This document shows, piece after piece, positions 8,622-17,232 of a stretch of 64,000 nucleotides of DNA. The stretch comes from Pseudotabrizicola formosa (GTDB lineage Bacteria > Pseudomonadota > Alphaproteobacteria > Rhodobacterales > Rhodobacteraceae). Numbering within the stretch: position 1 is the first letter of the stretch; every line of letters starts with the position of its first letter. The notes under the pieces are model-generated. The model ran no database searches and was not told the origin of the DNA. It worked only from the letters and a program-made list of their open reading frames with translations. The stretch covers positions 1 to 64,000 of the forward strand of contig NZ_PJOM01000002.1 of the NCBI RefSeq assembly GCF_002900965.1, written 5' to 3'. The position numbers were made by a program, and so were the translations under genes.

Positions 8622-8651
8622 TACGCCATTGGCCTATATGTCAATGGCATA
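8622..8651 (-). promoter_or_regulatory. Inverted repeat, candidate operator of the toxin-antitoxin operon
   Basis: TACGCCATTG (8622-8631) and CAATGGCATA (8642-8651) are complementary at 9 of 10 positions, with 10 bases between. The half-sites are therefore 20 bases, two helical turns, apart. The repeat lies immediately upstream of the toxin ATG and contains TTGACA on the minus strand. Autoregulation by an XRE antitoxin would fit. Confidence 0.6.
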
Positions 8652-8657
8652 CAGCCC

Positions 8658-10613
8658 TCACACATCCAGCTCCTCCACAAACCGGGCATTCTCCTGAATG
8701 TACTGGAACCGCAGTTCGGGTTTCTTCCCCATCAACCGCTCCACCAGATCGCCGGTCATGCCCGGTTCATCCTCGTCAATCGTGACGCGGATCAGTTTGC
8801 GTGACTTGGGGTCCATGGTGGTTTCCTTGAGGTCCTTGGCGTCCATCTCGCCCAGACCCTTGAAGCGTTGCACGTCGATCTTGCCTTTGCCGCCCAAGCC
8901 CTTGGCGAGCCAGAGGTCTTTTTCGACGTCGTCGGCCACATACATGCGGCGGGGGCCTTGCGTCAGGCGGTAGAGCGGGGGGCAGGCGAGGTAGAGGTGG
9001 CCCTTGTCGATCAGCGGGCGCATCTGGGTGAAGAAGAAGGTCATCAGCAGGCTGGCGATATGGGCACCGTCAACATCGGCGTCGGTCATGATGATGATCT
9101 TGTCATAGCGCAGGTCATCGACGTTGAACTTGGTGCCCATCGAGACGCCGAGCGCCTCGCAGATGTCGCGGATCTCGGAATTGTCGTTGAGCTTGTTGCT
9201 GGCGGCGCCCAGCACGTTGAGGATCTTGCCCTTGAGCGGCAGCAGGGCCTGGGTTTCGCGGGAGCGGGCCCCTTTGGCGGAGCCGCCGGCGGAGTCGCCT
9301 TCGACGATGAAGAGCTCGGTGCCTTCGCGGTTTTTCGCGGTGCAATCGGTGAGCTTGCCGGGCAGGCGCAGTTTCTTGGTGGCGGATTTGCGGGCGGTTT
9401 CCTTTTCCATCCGGCGGCGCAGGCGTTCTTCGGCGCGCAGGATCAGGAAATCGAGGATGGAGCCTGCGGATTTGGGATCGGCGGCAAGCCAGGTGTCGAA
9501 GTGGTCGCGCACGGCAAGTTCGACATAGCGGGCGGCTTCTTCGGTGGCCAAGCGGTCCTTGGTCTGGCCGACGAATTGCGGCTCACGAATGAAGCAGGAG
9601 ACCAACGCGCAACCGCCGGTGAGCAGGTCGTCGCGGGTGATCTGGTCGGCCTTGCGGTTCTTGACCCGCTCACCATAGGCGCGGATGCCCTTGAGGATGG
9701 CGGCCCAGAAGCCGCTCTCGTGGGTGCCGCCTTCGGGGGTGGGGACGGTGTTGCAATAGGACTGGATGAAGCCGTCGCGGGCGGGGGTCCAGTTGATGGC
9801 CCATTCGACCGAGCCGGGGACCTGGAATTTCTCGGTGAAGGCGACTTTGCCGGCAAAGGGGCGGTCGGCATAGGTGGTGGACTTCGCGAGGGTGTCGGTG
9901 AGATAGTCGGCGAGGCCGCCGGGGAAGTGGAACACCGCCTCCAGTGGCGTTTCCCCATCGTTGACGGCGGTTTTCCAGCGGATCTCCACCCCCGAGAACA
10001 GGTAGGCCTTGGAGCGGGCGGCCTTGAGCATGCGGGCGGGTTTCAGGGTGAGGGAGCCGAAGATCTCGGGATCGGGGTGGAAGGTGACGGTGGTGCCGCG
10101 CCGGTTGGGGGCAGGGCCAACCTTTTGTACCGGGCCCTGGGGGATGCCGCGGGAGAATTCCTGAACGTAAAGCTCGCGGTTGCGGGCGACCTCGACCCGC
10201 ATGTGGTCAGACAGGGCGTTCACGACGGAAGCGCCGACGCCGTGGAGGCCGCCGGAGGTGGCATAGGCGTCGCCGCCGAATTTGCCCCCCGCGTGAAGCG
10301 TGCAGAGGATGACTTCGAGCGCGGATTTGCCGGGGAATTTCGGGTGCGGGTCGATGGGGATGCCGCGGCCGTTGTCGCGGATGGTGACGGTGTTGCCGGC
10401 GTGAAGCTCGATTTCGATCCGGGTGGCGTGACCGGCCACCGCCTCATCCATCGCGTTGTCGAGGATCTCGGCGACAAGGTGGTGCAGGGCGCGCTCATCG
10501 GTGCCGCCGATATACATGCCGGGCCGTTTGCGGACCGGTTCCAGACCTTCGAGCACCTCGATCGAGGAGGCGTCATAGGTCGGGGTCGCGCCGGAGAGGA
10601 GGTCATTGGCCAT
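8658..10613 (-). CDS. parE: DNA topoisomerase IV subunit B
   Basis: The 651-residue ATPase subunit of topoisomerase IV decatenates daughter chromosomes with ParC. The GHKL ATP-binding site is seen in EILDNAMDEAV and DNGRGIPID, the transducer region follows, and the TOPRIM domain carries EGDSAGG and DADVDGAHI. The C-terminus EENARFVEELDV-type ending (QENARFVEELDV) is that of ParE rather than GyrB, and the length of about 650 fits ParE. Its 3' end abuts the toxin-antitoxin operator, and a decayed copy of the end lies 744 bases further on. Confidence 0.96.
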   Translation of the reverse strand: MANDLLSGATPTYDASSIEVLEGLEPVRKRPGMYIGGTDERALHHLVAEILDNAMDEAVAGHATRIEIELHAGNTVTIRDNGRGIPIDPHPKFPGKSALEVILCTLHAGGKFGGDAYATSGGLHGVGASVVNALSDHMRVEVARNRELYVQEFSRGIPQGPVQKVGPAPNRRGTTVTFHPDPEIFGSLTLKPARMLKAARSKAYLFSGVEIRWKTAVNDGETPLEAVFHFPGGLADYLTDTLAKSTTYADRPFAGKVAFTEKFQVPGSVEWAINWTPARDGFIQSYCNTVPTPEGGTHESGFWAAILKGIRAYGERVKNRKADQITRDDLLTGGCALVSCFIREPQFVGQTKDRLATEEAARYVELAVRDHFDTWLAADPKSAGSILDFLILRAEERLRRRMEKETARKSATKKLRLPGKLTDCTAKNREGTELFIVEGDSAGGSAKGARSRETQALLPLKGKILNVLGAASNKLNDNSEIRDICEALGVSMGTKFNVDDLRYDKIIIMTDADVDGAHIASLLMTFFFTQMRPLIDKGHLYLACPPLYRLTQGPRRMYVADDVEKDLWLAKGLGGKGKIDVQRFKGLGEMDAKDLKETTMDPKSRKLIRVTIDEDEPGMTGDLVERLMGKKPELRFQYIQENARFVEELDV

Positions 10614-10764
10614 GGCATGCTCGATTCTTGTTCTGGGTCAGGGCTGGCGCGCATTAGATCACCCAAGGGACCGGGGATGCAAGATGGGGGGGGCGCAAGA
10701 TCTGGGGGCATTGCCGTTGTCCCCCCCGCGCCCTAGGTTCGGCTGGCAAAATGGAGGAAATGCG

Positions 10765-11661
10765 ATGCGGGTGTTTTTCACGGGCGGATCGGGCAAGGCG
10801 GGCAAGCATGTGATCCCCTATCTGGTGGGGCAGGGGCACAGGGTGCTGAACTTTGACCGGGTGCCGCTGGGGGGCGCCGGCGTGCATGACCTGCTGGGCG
10901 ATATCACGGACGCGGGGCAGGTCTATTCGGCGATGCATTCCCATGCGGGCTATGACGAGCTGGAGACCGGGCAGGGGGCGCGGGCCTTTGATGCGGTTGT
11001 GCATTTCGCGGCCATCCCGCGGATGATGATGTGCCCGGATACCGAGACCTGGCGGGTCAATGTGGTGGGCACCTATAACGTGATCGAGGCGGCGGTGAAG
11101 CTGGGCATCGCCAAGGTGATCATCGCCTCTTCCGAGACCACCTATGGCATCTGCTTTGCCGATGGGGTGACCGACCCGCATAGCCTGCCGCTGACCGAAG
11201 ACTATGACATCGACCCGATGGACACCTATGGCACGTCAAAAAAGGTCAATGAGGTGACGGCGCGCAGTTTTGCGCAGCGGTCGGGGGCGGATATCTATGC
11301 GCTGCGGATCGGCAATGTGGTGGAGCCGCAGGAGTATGAGACGCTGTTCCCGCAGTATTTTGCCAAGCCCGAGCTGCGGCGCAGGAATGCGTTCAACTAT
11401 GTCGATGCGCGCGATCTGGGGCAGATTGTCGATCTGTGCCTGAAGAAGGACGGGTTGGGCTTTCAGGTGTTCAACGCCTGCAATTCGACCAATGGCATGA
11501 ATATTCCCAATGCCGAGCTTTTGGCGCGGTTCTTCCCGGATGTGCCGGTGACCGAAAAGCTGGGGCCTTGGGACAGCCTGATGTCGAACCGCAAGATCCG
11601 GGAGGTGCTGGGCTTTGCGGATGCGCATGACTGGCGTGGCATCCTGCCCGGCCATGGCTGA
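10765..11661 (+). CDS. NAD(P)-dependent epimerase/dehydratase family protein
   Basis: The 298-residue extended short-chain dehydrogenase has the N-terminal nucleotide-binding TGGSGKAGKHV, a catalytic-type SSETTYG followed by YGTSKKVNE (the YxxxK pair), and FNYVDARDLGQ in the substrate region. The likely substrate is a sugar or a nucleotide sugar, but neighbours give no hint. The ATG at 10765 has a GGAGG site ten bases upstream. It is divergent from parE with about 150 bases between the two starts. Confidence 0.85.
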   Translation: MRVFFTGGSGKAGKHVIPYLVGQGHRVLNFDRVPLGGAGVHDLLGDITDAGQVYSAMHSHAGYDELETGQGARAFDAVVHFAAIPRMMMCPDTETWRVNVVGTYNVIEAAVKLGIAKVIIASSETTYGICFADGVTDPHSLPLTEDYDIDPMDTYGTSKKVNEVTARSFAQRSGADIYALRIGNVVEPQEYETLFPQYFAKPELRRRNAFNYVDARDLGQIVDLCLKKDGLGFQVFNACNSTNGMNIPNAELLARFFPDVPVTEKLGPWDSLMSNRKIREVLGFADAHDWRGILPGHG

Positions 11662-11853
11662 TCAGCCCGGGCCAGAGCTGATCTGAAGGAGCGGCTGCGC
11701 CGCGCGGGTTTTACCTCGTCGCGCGGCTGCGCCGCGTCTCCTCAGGTGCGCGCGTTCCGCGCGGGGAGATTTGGCTGGCAGCATTCTCAGTTTGTTCAGG
11801 GCAGTGCTGCTTGGCAAAGCCTTTGGGGGAGGCGAAGCCGGGGGCTGGCCCCC
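11662..11853. other. Intergenic region with repeated GCGGCTGCGCCGCG hairpin units
   Basis: Between two convergent genes the sequence GCGGCTGCGCCGCG appears twice (11692-11705 and 11722-11735). Each is self-complementary and the two could pair with each other. Further GC-rich dyads follow (GCGCGCGTTCCGCGCG region), and GGGGGCTGGCCCCC lies next to the transferase stop. The region may act as a two-way terminator. No gene is visible. Confidence 0.4.
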
Positions 11854-12510
11854 CTATTCGGGTTCTGCATTGCGCTTTGACCAGACGGTTTTGAACGCCG
11901 GGCGGGCCTGCGCGGCAGAGAGCCAGCGCGCGGTTTTGGGGTAATCGCTGAGCAGGGCGGCATAGGATTGACCGTAGCGCAGGCATTCGGCCACCATGAT
12001 ATCAGCGACGGTGAAGCGGTTCAGCAACCAGTCATGGTTTGCCAGATGTTGTTCCAGCCGAGAAAGCGGGCGTTTGAGCTTTTCGGCGGCGAGCCGGATG
12101 ATGCCCTGGCCGGTGGGGGTGTCCGCATTGCCGTCACGGGTGGTGTAGAGGATTTCGATGGCGGCAGGTTCCACCGCCGTTGCGGCGAACAGGGCCCATT
12201 GTTCCATCACCGAGGCTTCGTCATCCGAGGCGGGCCCCAGGGGGCCGCCGTATTTGCGGGCGATGTGCAGGCAGATGGCGAGGGATTCGGTGAGCAGCAA
12301 GGCCCCGTCGCGCATGGCGGGCACCTGCCCCAGCGGGTTGATGGCAAGGTATTCGGGCATGGCGGTGTTCAGCGGCCCATCGGCAGCCGGGGTGCCGGCC
12401 AGGCGGTAGGCCTGAATCACCGGAACATGGGTGAAGGGGGCCTTGCATTCTTCGAGCACCCAGAGGGGCCGGATCGCGCGGGATCGGTAGACGCCGTAGA
12501 TGGTGAGCAT
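11854..12510 (-). CDS. Glutathione S-transferase family protein
   Basis: The 218-residue protein has an N-terminal thioredoxin-like domain (MLTIYGVYRSRAIRPLW, with Ser10 as candidate catalytic residue; NPLGQVPAMRDG and LTESLAIC bind glutathione in the family) and an all-helical C-terminal domain ending with FTVADIMVAECLRYG. The role is detoxification or thiol transfer with an unknown electrophile. The ATG at 12510 starts directly at the first strand. A longer frame upstream is not conserved-looking. It is convergent with the dehydrogenase gene and divergent from the DUF1007 gene. Confidence 0.88.
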   Translation of the reverse strand: MLTIYGVYRSRAIRPLWVLEECKAPFTHVPVIQAYRLAGTPAADGPLNTAMPEYLAINPLGQVPAMRDGALLLTESLAICLHIARKYGGPLGPASDDEASVMEQWALFAATAVEPAAIEILYTTRDGNADTPTGQGIIRLAAEKLKRPLSRLEQHLANHDWLLNRFTVADIMVAECLRYGQSYAALLSDYPKTARWLSAAQARPAFKTVWSKRNAEPE

Positions 12511-12711
12511 CGGGGTTGGTCCTTTTGTGGCTGGCCCGAGGAGGATCTGGCCCGAGTGCAGCACGGCGGCGCGGCGCGGGCAAGGGGGGAAGAGGACGGG
12601 GAGACGGGGGGCTGCCTGTGCCGGAACTGTGATGGCAATTCTGCGCCGGGGCCCGGGTCTGGCGCGCTGGGGGCCATGGCGGCGCGATTTGCTTTGGGTT
12701 AGGGTTGCCGC

Positions 12712-13365
12712 ATGCGAACCCTGTGGGCTGTCTGTTTTGCTGGTCTGGTGACGGCCCCGGTCGGGGCGGCGGCGCATCCGCATGTGTTTATCGACGCGAG
12801 CATCGAGGTGATTTTCGACGGGCAAGGCCGGGCCGAGGCGGTGCGGATCGGCTGGACCTATGATTCGCTGTTTTCCATGACCTATGTGGCCGAACAGGGG
12901 TTGGACCCGGATTTTGACGGGGTGCTGACGCCGGAGGAAGAGGCGGCGCTGGCCGGGTTTGACATGGAGTGGCATGCCGAGTTTGCGGGCGATACCTATG
13001 CCTTGCTGGGCGATATGCCGCTGGAGCTGTCGCGGCCGGTGGAGTCGACGGCGGCTTACCTGGACGGCTCTTTGGTTTCGACCCATCTGCGCCGTTTGTC
13101 GGAGCCGGTGGAACTGGGGGCGGGGGAGTTGGTGGTGCAGGTCTATGACCCGTCTTTCTTTACATCCTATCTGATCGCCGGGACGCCGGTGTTGACCGGG
13201 CGGGCGGGCTGCCGGGTGCAGGTTTATGAGCCGGACCGGGCCGCGGCGGATGCGCGGCTGGAGGCGGCGCTGGCAGAGCTGGCGGGCAGTGCCGATGCCG
13301 AGACCGAGTTTCCGGCCATCGGGGCCGCCTATGCCGAGGAGGCCCGGATTTCATGCGCGCCGTGA
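12712..13365 (+). CDS. DUF1007 family exported protein
   Basis: The 217-residue protein has a signal peptide (MRTLWAVCFAGLVTAPVGAAA) followed directly by HPHVFIDA, the typical mature start of DUF1007. An EF-hand-like acidic segment DPDFDGVLTPEE sits at about residues 64-75. DUF1007 genes commonly neighbour NicO-type nickel/cobalt or zinc-related transporters, and here the NicO gene overlaps by 13 bases. A periplasmic metal-handling role is inferred from this pairing and the His-led mature N-terminus. Confidence 0.85.
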   Translation: MRTLWAVCFAGLVTAPVGAAAHPHVFIDASIEVIFDGQGRAEAVRIGWTYDSLFSMTYVAEQGLDPDFDGVLTPEEEAALAGFDMEWHAEFAGDTYALLGDMPLELSRPVESTAAYLDGSLVSTHLRRLSEPVELGAGELVVQVYDPSFFTSYLIAGTPVLTGRAGCRVQVYEPDRAAADARLEAALAELAGSADAETEFPAIGAAYAEEARISCAP

Positions 13366-14300
13366 TGTTGGCGAGCGGCCTTGCGGTGGCGCTGGTGCTG
13401 GCGGGGCTGTGGGGCTTTGGCGGGCTGGAGCCGGTGGCGGCCTGGGCCGGGGCGCAGCAGCGCGCGGTGCAGGAGGCGCTGGCGGCGGCGGTGCGGGCCT
13501 TGCGCGGCGGGCAGCCGGGGGCATGGTCGGCGCTGCTGGCGGTGTGTTTTGCATATGGGTTTTTCCATGCGGTGGGGCCGGGGCATGGCAAGGCGGTGAT
13601 CGGCGGCTATGGTCTGGCGCGGCGGGTGCGGCTGATGCCGCTGGCCGGGCTGGCGCTGGCGTCATCGCTGGCGCAGGCGGCGGTTGCGGTGGCGCTGGTC
13701 GCGGGCGGGGCTTATGCGCTGGGCTGGACCCGCGCGCGGATGGAGGGCTTTGCCGAAACGGCGATGGTGCCGCTGTCGCATGGGCTGGTGGCCGGGCTGG
13801 GGCTGTGGCTGGTGTGGCGGGGTTTGCGCGGGCTGATGGCGGGGCGGCGGGGGGCGGAGCCTGAGCAGGGCCATCACCACCACCACCACGATCATGATCA
13901 TGGCAACGGGCCCCGACACGACCATGGCCCTGCCGACGCCTGTGGTTGCGGCCATGCGCATGGGCCGAGTGTGGAACAGGTGGCGCAGGTCACCTCGGCC
14001 CGCGATGCGGCGGTGCTGATCGGGGCGATTGCGCTTCGGCCCTGTTCGGGGGCGCTGTTTTTGCTGATCCTGACCTTTGCCATGGGGATCGGCTGGGCCG
14101 GGGTGGCGGGCACCTTTGCCATGGGTCTGGGCACCGCGAGCGTAACGGTTCTGGTTGCTGGGCTGGCGGTCTGGGCGCGCGAGGGGGCCTTTGCCGCGCT
14201 GCCCGGCGCGGGGCTGGCAAGGGTGTTGCCGGGGGTGGAACTGGTGGCGGGGGCGGTGATTGCGGCGGTCTCGCTGACGGTTTTGGCCGGGTCGCTGTGA
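13353..14300 (+). CDS. NicO-family nickel/cobalt transporter with His-rich loop
   Basis: The 315-residue membrane protein has about six to seven hydrophobic segments. GFFHAVGPGHGKAVIGGY is the conserved H-x-x-G-P-G-H-G-K motif of the NicO/RcnA family. The central cytoplasmic-type loop (about residues 175-205) is extremely His/Asp-rich and is predicted to bind metal. Later ALRPCSGALFLL is another family motif. Direction (uptake or efflux) cannot be decided. It is translationally coupled with the DUF1007 gene. Confidence 0.9.
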   Translation: MRAVMLASGLAVALVLAGLWGFGGLEPVAAWAGAQQRAVQEALAAAVRALRGGQPGAWSALLAVCFAYGFFHAVGPGHGKAVIGGYGLARRVRLMPLAGLALASSLAQAAVAVALVAGGAYALGWTRARMEGFAETAMVPLSHGLVAGLGLWLVWRGLRGLMAGRRGAEPEQGHHHHHHDHDHGNGPRHDHGPADACGCGHAHGPSVEQVAQVTSARDAAVLIGAIALRPCSGALFLLILTFAMGIGWAGVAGTFAMGLGTASVTVLVAGLAVWAREGAFAALPGAGLARVLPGVELVAGAVIAAVSLTVLAGSL

Positions 14301-14339
14301 CGCTTGCCTAAGGGCAGGCGGCGTCGTATCGGTTTGCCC

Positions 14340-15722
14340 ATGATTTCAGCATCTGCCCCCCCGCCAGCGTCGCAATCCGCGACCGATCATGTCCGCGCCA
14401 CGCTGGCGCTTGGTCTGCCGTTGATCGGCAGCCATGTTGCGCAATTCGGTCTGCATGTGACCGATACCATCATGCTGGGCTGGTATGGCGTGGTGCCGCT
14501 TGCGGCGGGGGTGCTGGGGGCGTCGAGCTTTTTCGTGATTTTCATCATGGGGTCCGGGTTTGCGAAGGCCGTGATGCCGATGGTGGCCAATGCGCAGTCG
14601 CAGGGCGATGAGGTGCAGGTGCGCCGGGTGGCGCGGATGGGGCTGTGGCTGTCGATCCTGTTCGGAGTGCTGATCTATCCGGTGTTCTGGTGGTCGGAGG
14701 CGATTCTGCTGGCGCTGGGGCAGGCCCCGGATGTGTCGGCGCTGGGGCAGGATTATCTGCGGGTGGTGGGCTTGGGGATGATTCCGGCGCTGCTGGTGAT
14801 GGTCTTGAAGAGCTATCTTGCGGCGCTGGAGCGGACGCAGGTGGTGCTGTGGGTCACGGTGGCGGCGGTGCCGTTGAATGTGGCGATCAACTGGGCGCTG
14901 ATCTTTGGCAACTGGGGTGCGCCCGAGCTGGGAGTGATGGGGGCGGCCATCGCGACGGTGACGATCCAGGTCTTGTCGCTGCTGTTCTTGTGCGGGTACG
15001 CGGCGCTGTTGCCCAGCTTGCGGCGGTATCAGCTGTTCTTGCGGTTCTGGCGGCCGGACTGGGGCGCCTTTGCTGCCGTGTTCCGGCTAGGCTGGCCGAT
15101 GGGGCTGACCGGGTTGGCGGAAAGCGGGTTGTTTCAGGCGTCGGCGCTGATGATGGGCTGGATCGGGACGGTGGAGCTGGCCGCGCACGGGATTGCGCTG
15201 GAGATCACCGCGCTGACCTTCATGGTGCATGTGGGCCTGTCGAATGCGGTGACGGTGCGGACGGGCGGCTTTGCCGGGGCGGGCAATTACGCGGCGATGC
15301 GGCTGGGGGCGAAGGTGGCGATTGCCCTGTCGGTGGCGGTGGCGGGGCTGACCATGGTGGTGTTCCTGACCCTGCCCGAGCCGCTGATTTCGGTGTTCAT
15401 CGACCCGGAGGAGCCGGCGCGCGGGGTGATCCTGGCGGTGGGGGCGTCGCTGCTGGCCTGTGCGGCGCTGTTCCAGATGGCGGATTCGATGCAGGTGATG
15501 GCGCTGGGGCTGCTGGCGGGGGTGCAGGACACCCGCGTGCCGATGATCTATGCCGCGATCAGCTATTGGCTGATCGGGATTCCGGCCAGCTATGTTCTGG
15601 CCTTCCCCTTGGGCTTTGGCGCGGTGGGGTTGTGGCTGGGGCTGGTGATCGGGCTGGCCTGTGCAGCGGTGAGCCTGATGCTGCGGTTCTGGTCGCGGCT
15701 GCCTGCGACATCTGCGGTCTGA
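14340..15722 (+). CDS. MATE family efflux transporter
   Basis: The 460-residue inner-membrane exporter has about twelve hydrophobic segments in two homologous halves. GLPLIGSHVAQFGLHVTDTIMLGWYG and GWPMGLTGLAESGLFQASALMMGWIG are the paired first and seventh helix regions typical of NorM-type MATE proteins. It probably exports cationic drugs or metabolites with Na+ or H+. I chose the ATG at 14340; an in-frame ATG at 14304 adds an arginine-rich tail. A G11 run and a hairpin follow the stop. Confidence 0.92.
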   Translation: MISASAPPPASQSATDHVRATLALGLPLIGSHVAQFGLHVTDTIMLGWYGVVPLAAGVLGASSFFVIFIMGSGFAKAVMPMVANAQSQGDEVQVRRVARMGLWLSILFGVLIYPVFWWSEAILLALGQAPDVSALGQDYLRVVGLGMIPALLVMVLKSYLAALERTQVVLWVTVAAVPLNVAINWALIFGNWGAPELGVMGAAIATVTIQVLSLLFLCGYAALLPSLRRYQLFLRFWRPDWGAFAAVFRLGWPMGLTGLAESGLFQASALMMGWIGTVELAAHGIALEITALTFMVHVGLSNAVTVRTGGFAGAGNYAAMRLGAKVAIALSVAVAGLTMVVFLTLPEPLISVFIDPEEPARGVILAVGASLLACAALFQMADSMQVMALGLLAGVQDTRVPMIYAAISYWLIGIPASYVLAFPLGFGAVGLWLGLVIGLACAAVSLMLRFWSRLPATSAV

Positions 15723-15730
15723 GGGCGGGG

Positions 15731-15789
15731 GGGGGGGCGTTGCCCCCCGCGCAGGCGCGTCCCGCCCGCGTATTTGGCAAAGGTGCAAA
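15731..15789 (+). repeat. GC hairpin plus ATTTGG intergenic element, copy 2
   Basis: The hairpin GGGGGGC-GTT-GCCCCCC-like (15732-15748), preceded by an 11-base G run (15727-15737), is followed by CCCGCCCGCGTATTTGGCAA (15761-15780). This is the same arrangement as at 1719-1806 and lies between the MATE gene and hisD. Confidence 0.45.
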
Positions 15790-15858
15790 CCCACTTGCCG
15801 GGTTGAGGGGGAGGCAGGGGCGCGCTATCTGGGGCGGGACCGTGGAAGGGATGCCGTG

Positions 15859-17160
15859 ATGCCTGTGTTTCTGAGCTGTGATGAGGCGGATTTCGAGGCG
15901 CGTTTTGCCGCGCTTCTGGGGATGAAGCGCGAAGAGGCGGAGGATGTGGATCAGGCGGTGGCGGAAATCATCGCCGATGTGCGGGCGCGGGGCGATGCCG
16001 CCGTGCTGGAGCTGACGGCGCGGTATGACCGGCTGAAGCTGGAGCCGTCGGGGCTGGCGTTTTCTGGGGCCGAGATTGCGGCGGAAGTGGCCAAGGTTTC
16101 GGCAGAGGATCGGGCGGCGCTGGAGCTGGCGGCAGAGCGTGTCCGCGCCTATCACGCGCGGCAGCGGCCCGAGGATGCGGCTTGGACCGATGATGCGGGC
16201 GCAACTTTGGGCTGGCGCTGGACGCCGGTTTCGGCAGCGGGGCTCTATGTGCCGGGGGGGTTGGCGTCCTATCCGTCAAGCGTGCTGATGAATGCGATTC
16301 CCGCCAAGGTGGCGGGGGTCGGGCGGCTGGTGGTGACCTGTCCCACGCCGGATGGGGTGGTGAACCCGCTGGTGCTGCTGGCGGCCCAGATTGCCGGGGT
16401 GGATGAGGTGTACCGGATTGGCGGTGCGCAGGCGATTGCGGCGCTCGCCTATGGCACGGCGACCATTGCGCCGGTGGACAAGATCACCGGGCCGGGCAAC
16501 GCCTATGTTGCGGCGGCCAAGCGGCGGGTGTTTGGCCGGGTGGGCATCGACATGATTGCCGGACCGTCGGAAATTCTGGTGATTGCCGATGCCGGGAACG
16601 ACCCGGACTGGATTGCCTTGGACCTGCTGTCACAGGCCGAGCATGACCAGAGCGCGCAGGCCATTCTGATCACCACCGATGCGGGGCTGGGCCGCGCGGT
16701 GATGGCGGCGGTCGAGCTGCGGTTGCAGACGCTGGAGCGGCGCGAGATTGCGGGCGCAAGCTGGCGCGACAATGGCGCGGTGATCGTGGTGGAGACCTTG
16801 GCGCAGGCCGCGGCACTGGCCAACCGGATCGCGCCCGAGCATCTGGAGATCATGGTGGAGGATTGCGAGGCGCTTGCCGCCCAGATCCTGCATGCCGGGG
16901 CGATCTTCCTTGGGCCGTGGACGCCCGAGGCGATTGGCGATTATATCGGCGGCCCGAACCATGTGCTGCCCACGGCACGCTCGGCGCGGTTTTCCAGTGG
17001 GCTCAATGTGCTCGATTTCATGAAGCGCACCACGATGGCGCGGATGACGCCGGAGGCGCTGAAGGCGATCGGGCCGAGTGCCGAGCGGCTGGCGATCAGC
17101 GAAAGCCTTGAGGCGCATGGCTTGAGCGTGCGGGCGCGGCTGGACCGGTTGAACGGCTAG
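15859..17160 (+). CDS. hisD: Histidinol dehydrogenase
   Basis: The 433-residue zinc enzyme catalyses the last two steps of histidine synthesis, L-histidinol to L-histidine with two NAD+. Family motifs seen are GLYVPGG, KITGPGNAYVAAAKR, the signature region GPSEILVIAD with DLLSQAEHD, and GGPNHVLPT near the C-terminus. The ATG at 15859 is preceded in frame by GTG at 15856; the ATG is preferred. It heads a row with UPF0262 and phosphatase genes, a neighbourhood familiar in Rhodobacterales. Confidence 0.97.
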   Translation: MPVFLSCDEADFEARFAALLGMKREEAEDVDQAVAEIIADVRARGDAAVLELTARYDRLKLEPSGLAFSGAEIAAEVAKVSAEDRAALELAAERVRAYHARQRPEDAAWTDDAGATLGWRWTPVSAAGLYVPGGLASYPSSVLMNAIPAKVAGVGRLVVTCPTPDGVVNPLVLLAAQIAGVDEVYRIGGAQAIAALAYGTATIAPVDKITGPGNAYVAAAKRRVFGRVGIDMIAGPSEILVIADAGNDPDWIALDLLSQAEHDQSAQAILITTDAGLGRAVMAAVELRLQTLERREIAGASWRDNGAVIVVETLAQAAALANRIAPEHLEIMVEDCEALAAQILHAGAIFLGPWTPEAIGDYIGGPNHVLPTARSARFSSGLNVLDFMKRTTMARMTPEALKAIGPSAERLAISESLEAHGLSVRARLDRLNG

Positions 17161-17232
17161 GCCAACGCCGCACTTGCACAGCGCCCTGCGGTCAGGCATC
17201 ACCTGTACATCCCCGCGCAAGGCCCGCCCATC

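Noticed and set aside
8868-10736. 622-residue plus-strand frame across parE
   Set aside because: It is antisense to parE; the Gly/Ala/Val-rich sequence has no recognisable domain.
11692-11735. Possible insertion-sequence end from the repeated GCGGCTGCGCCGCG
   Set aside because: No transposase, no target duplication and no second end were found; the unit is just a short palindromic hairpin.
13866-13960. Run of His codons that looks like an engineered tag or simple repeat
   Set aside because: It lies in the middle of a NicO transporter, mixed with Asp and Gly, at the place where this family carries a metal-binding loop.
13353-15722. Possible frameshift between the NicO and MATE genes
   Set aside because: Both proteins have complete family boundaries, and the 39 bases between them include a plausible start for the MATE gene.
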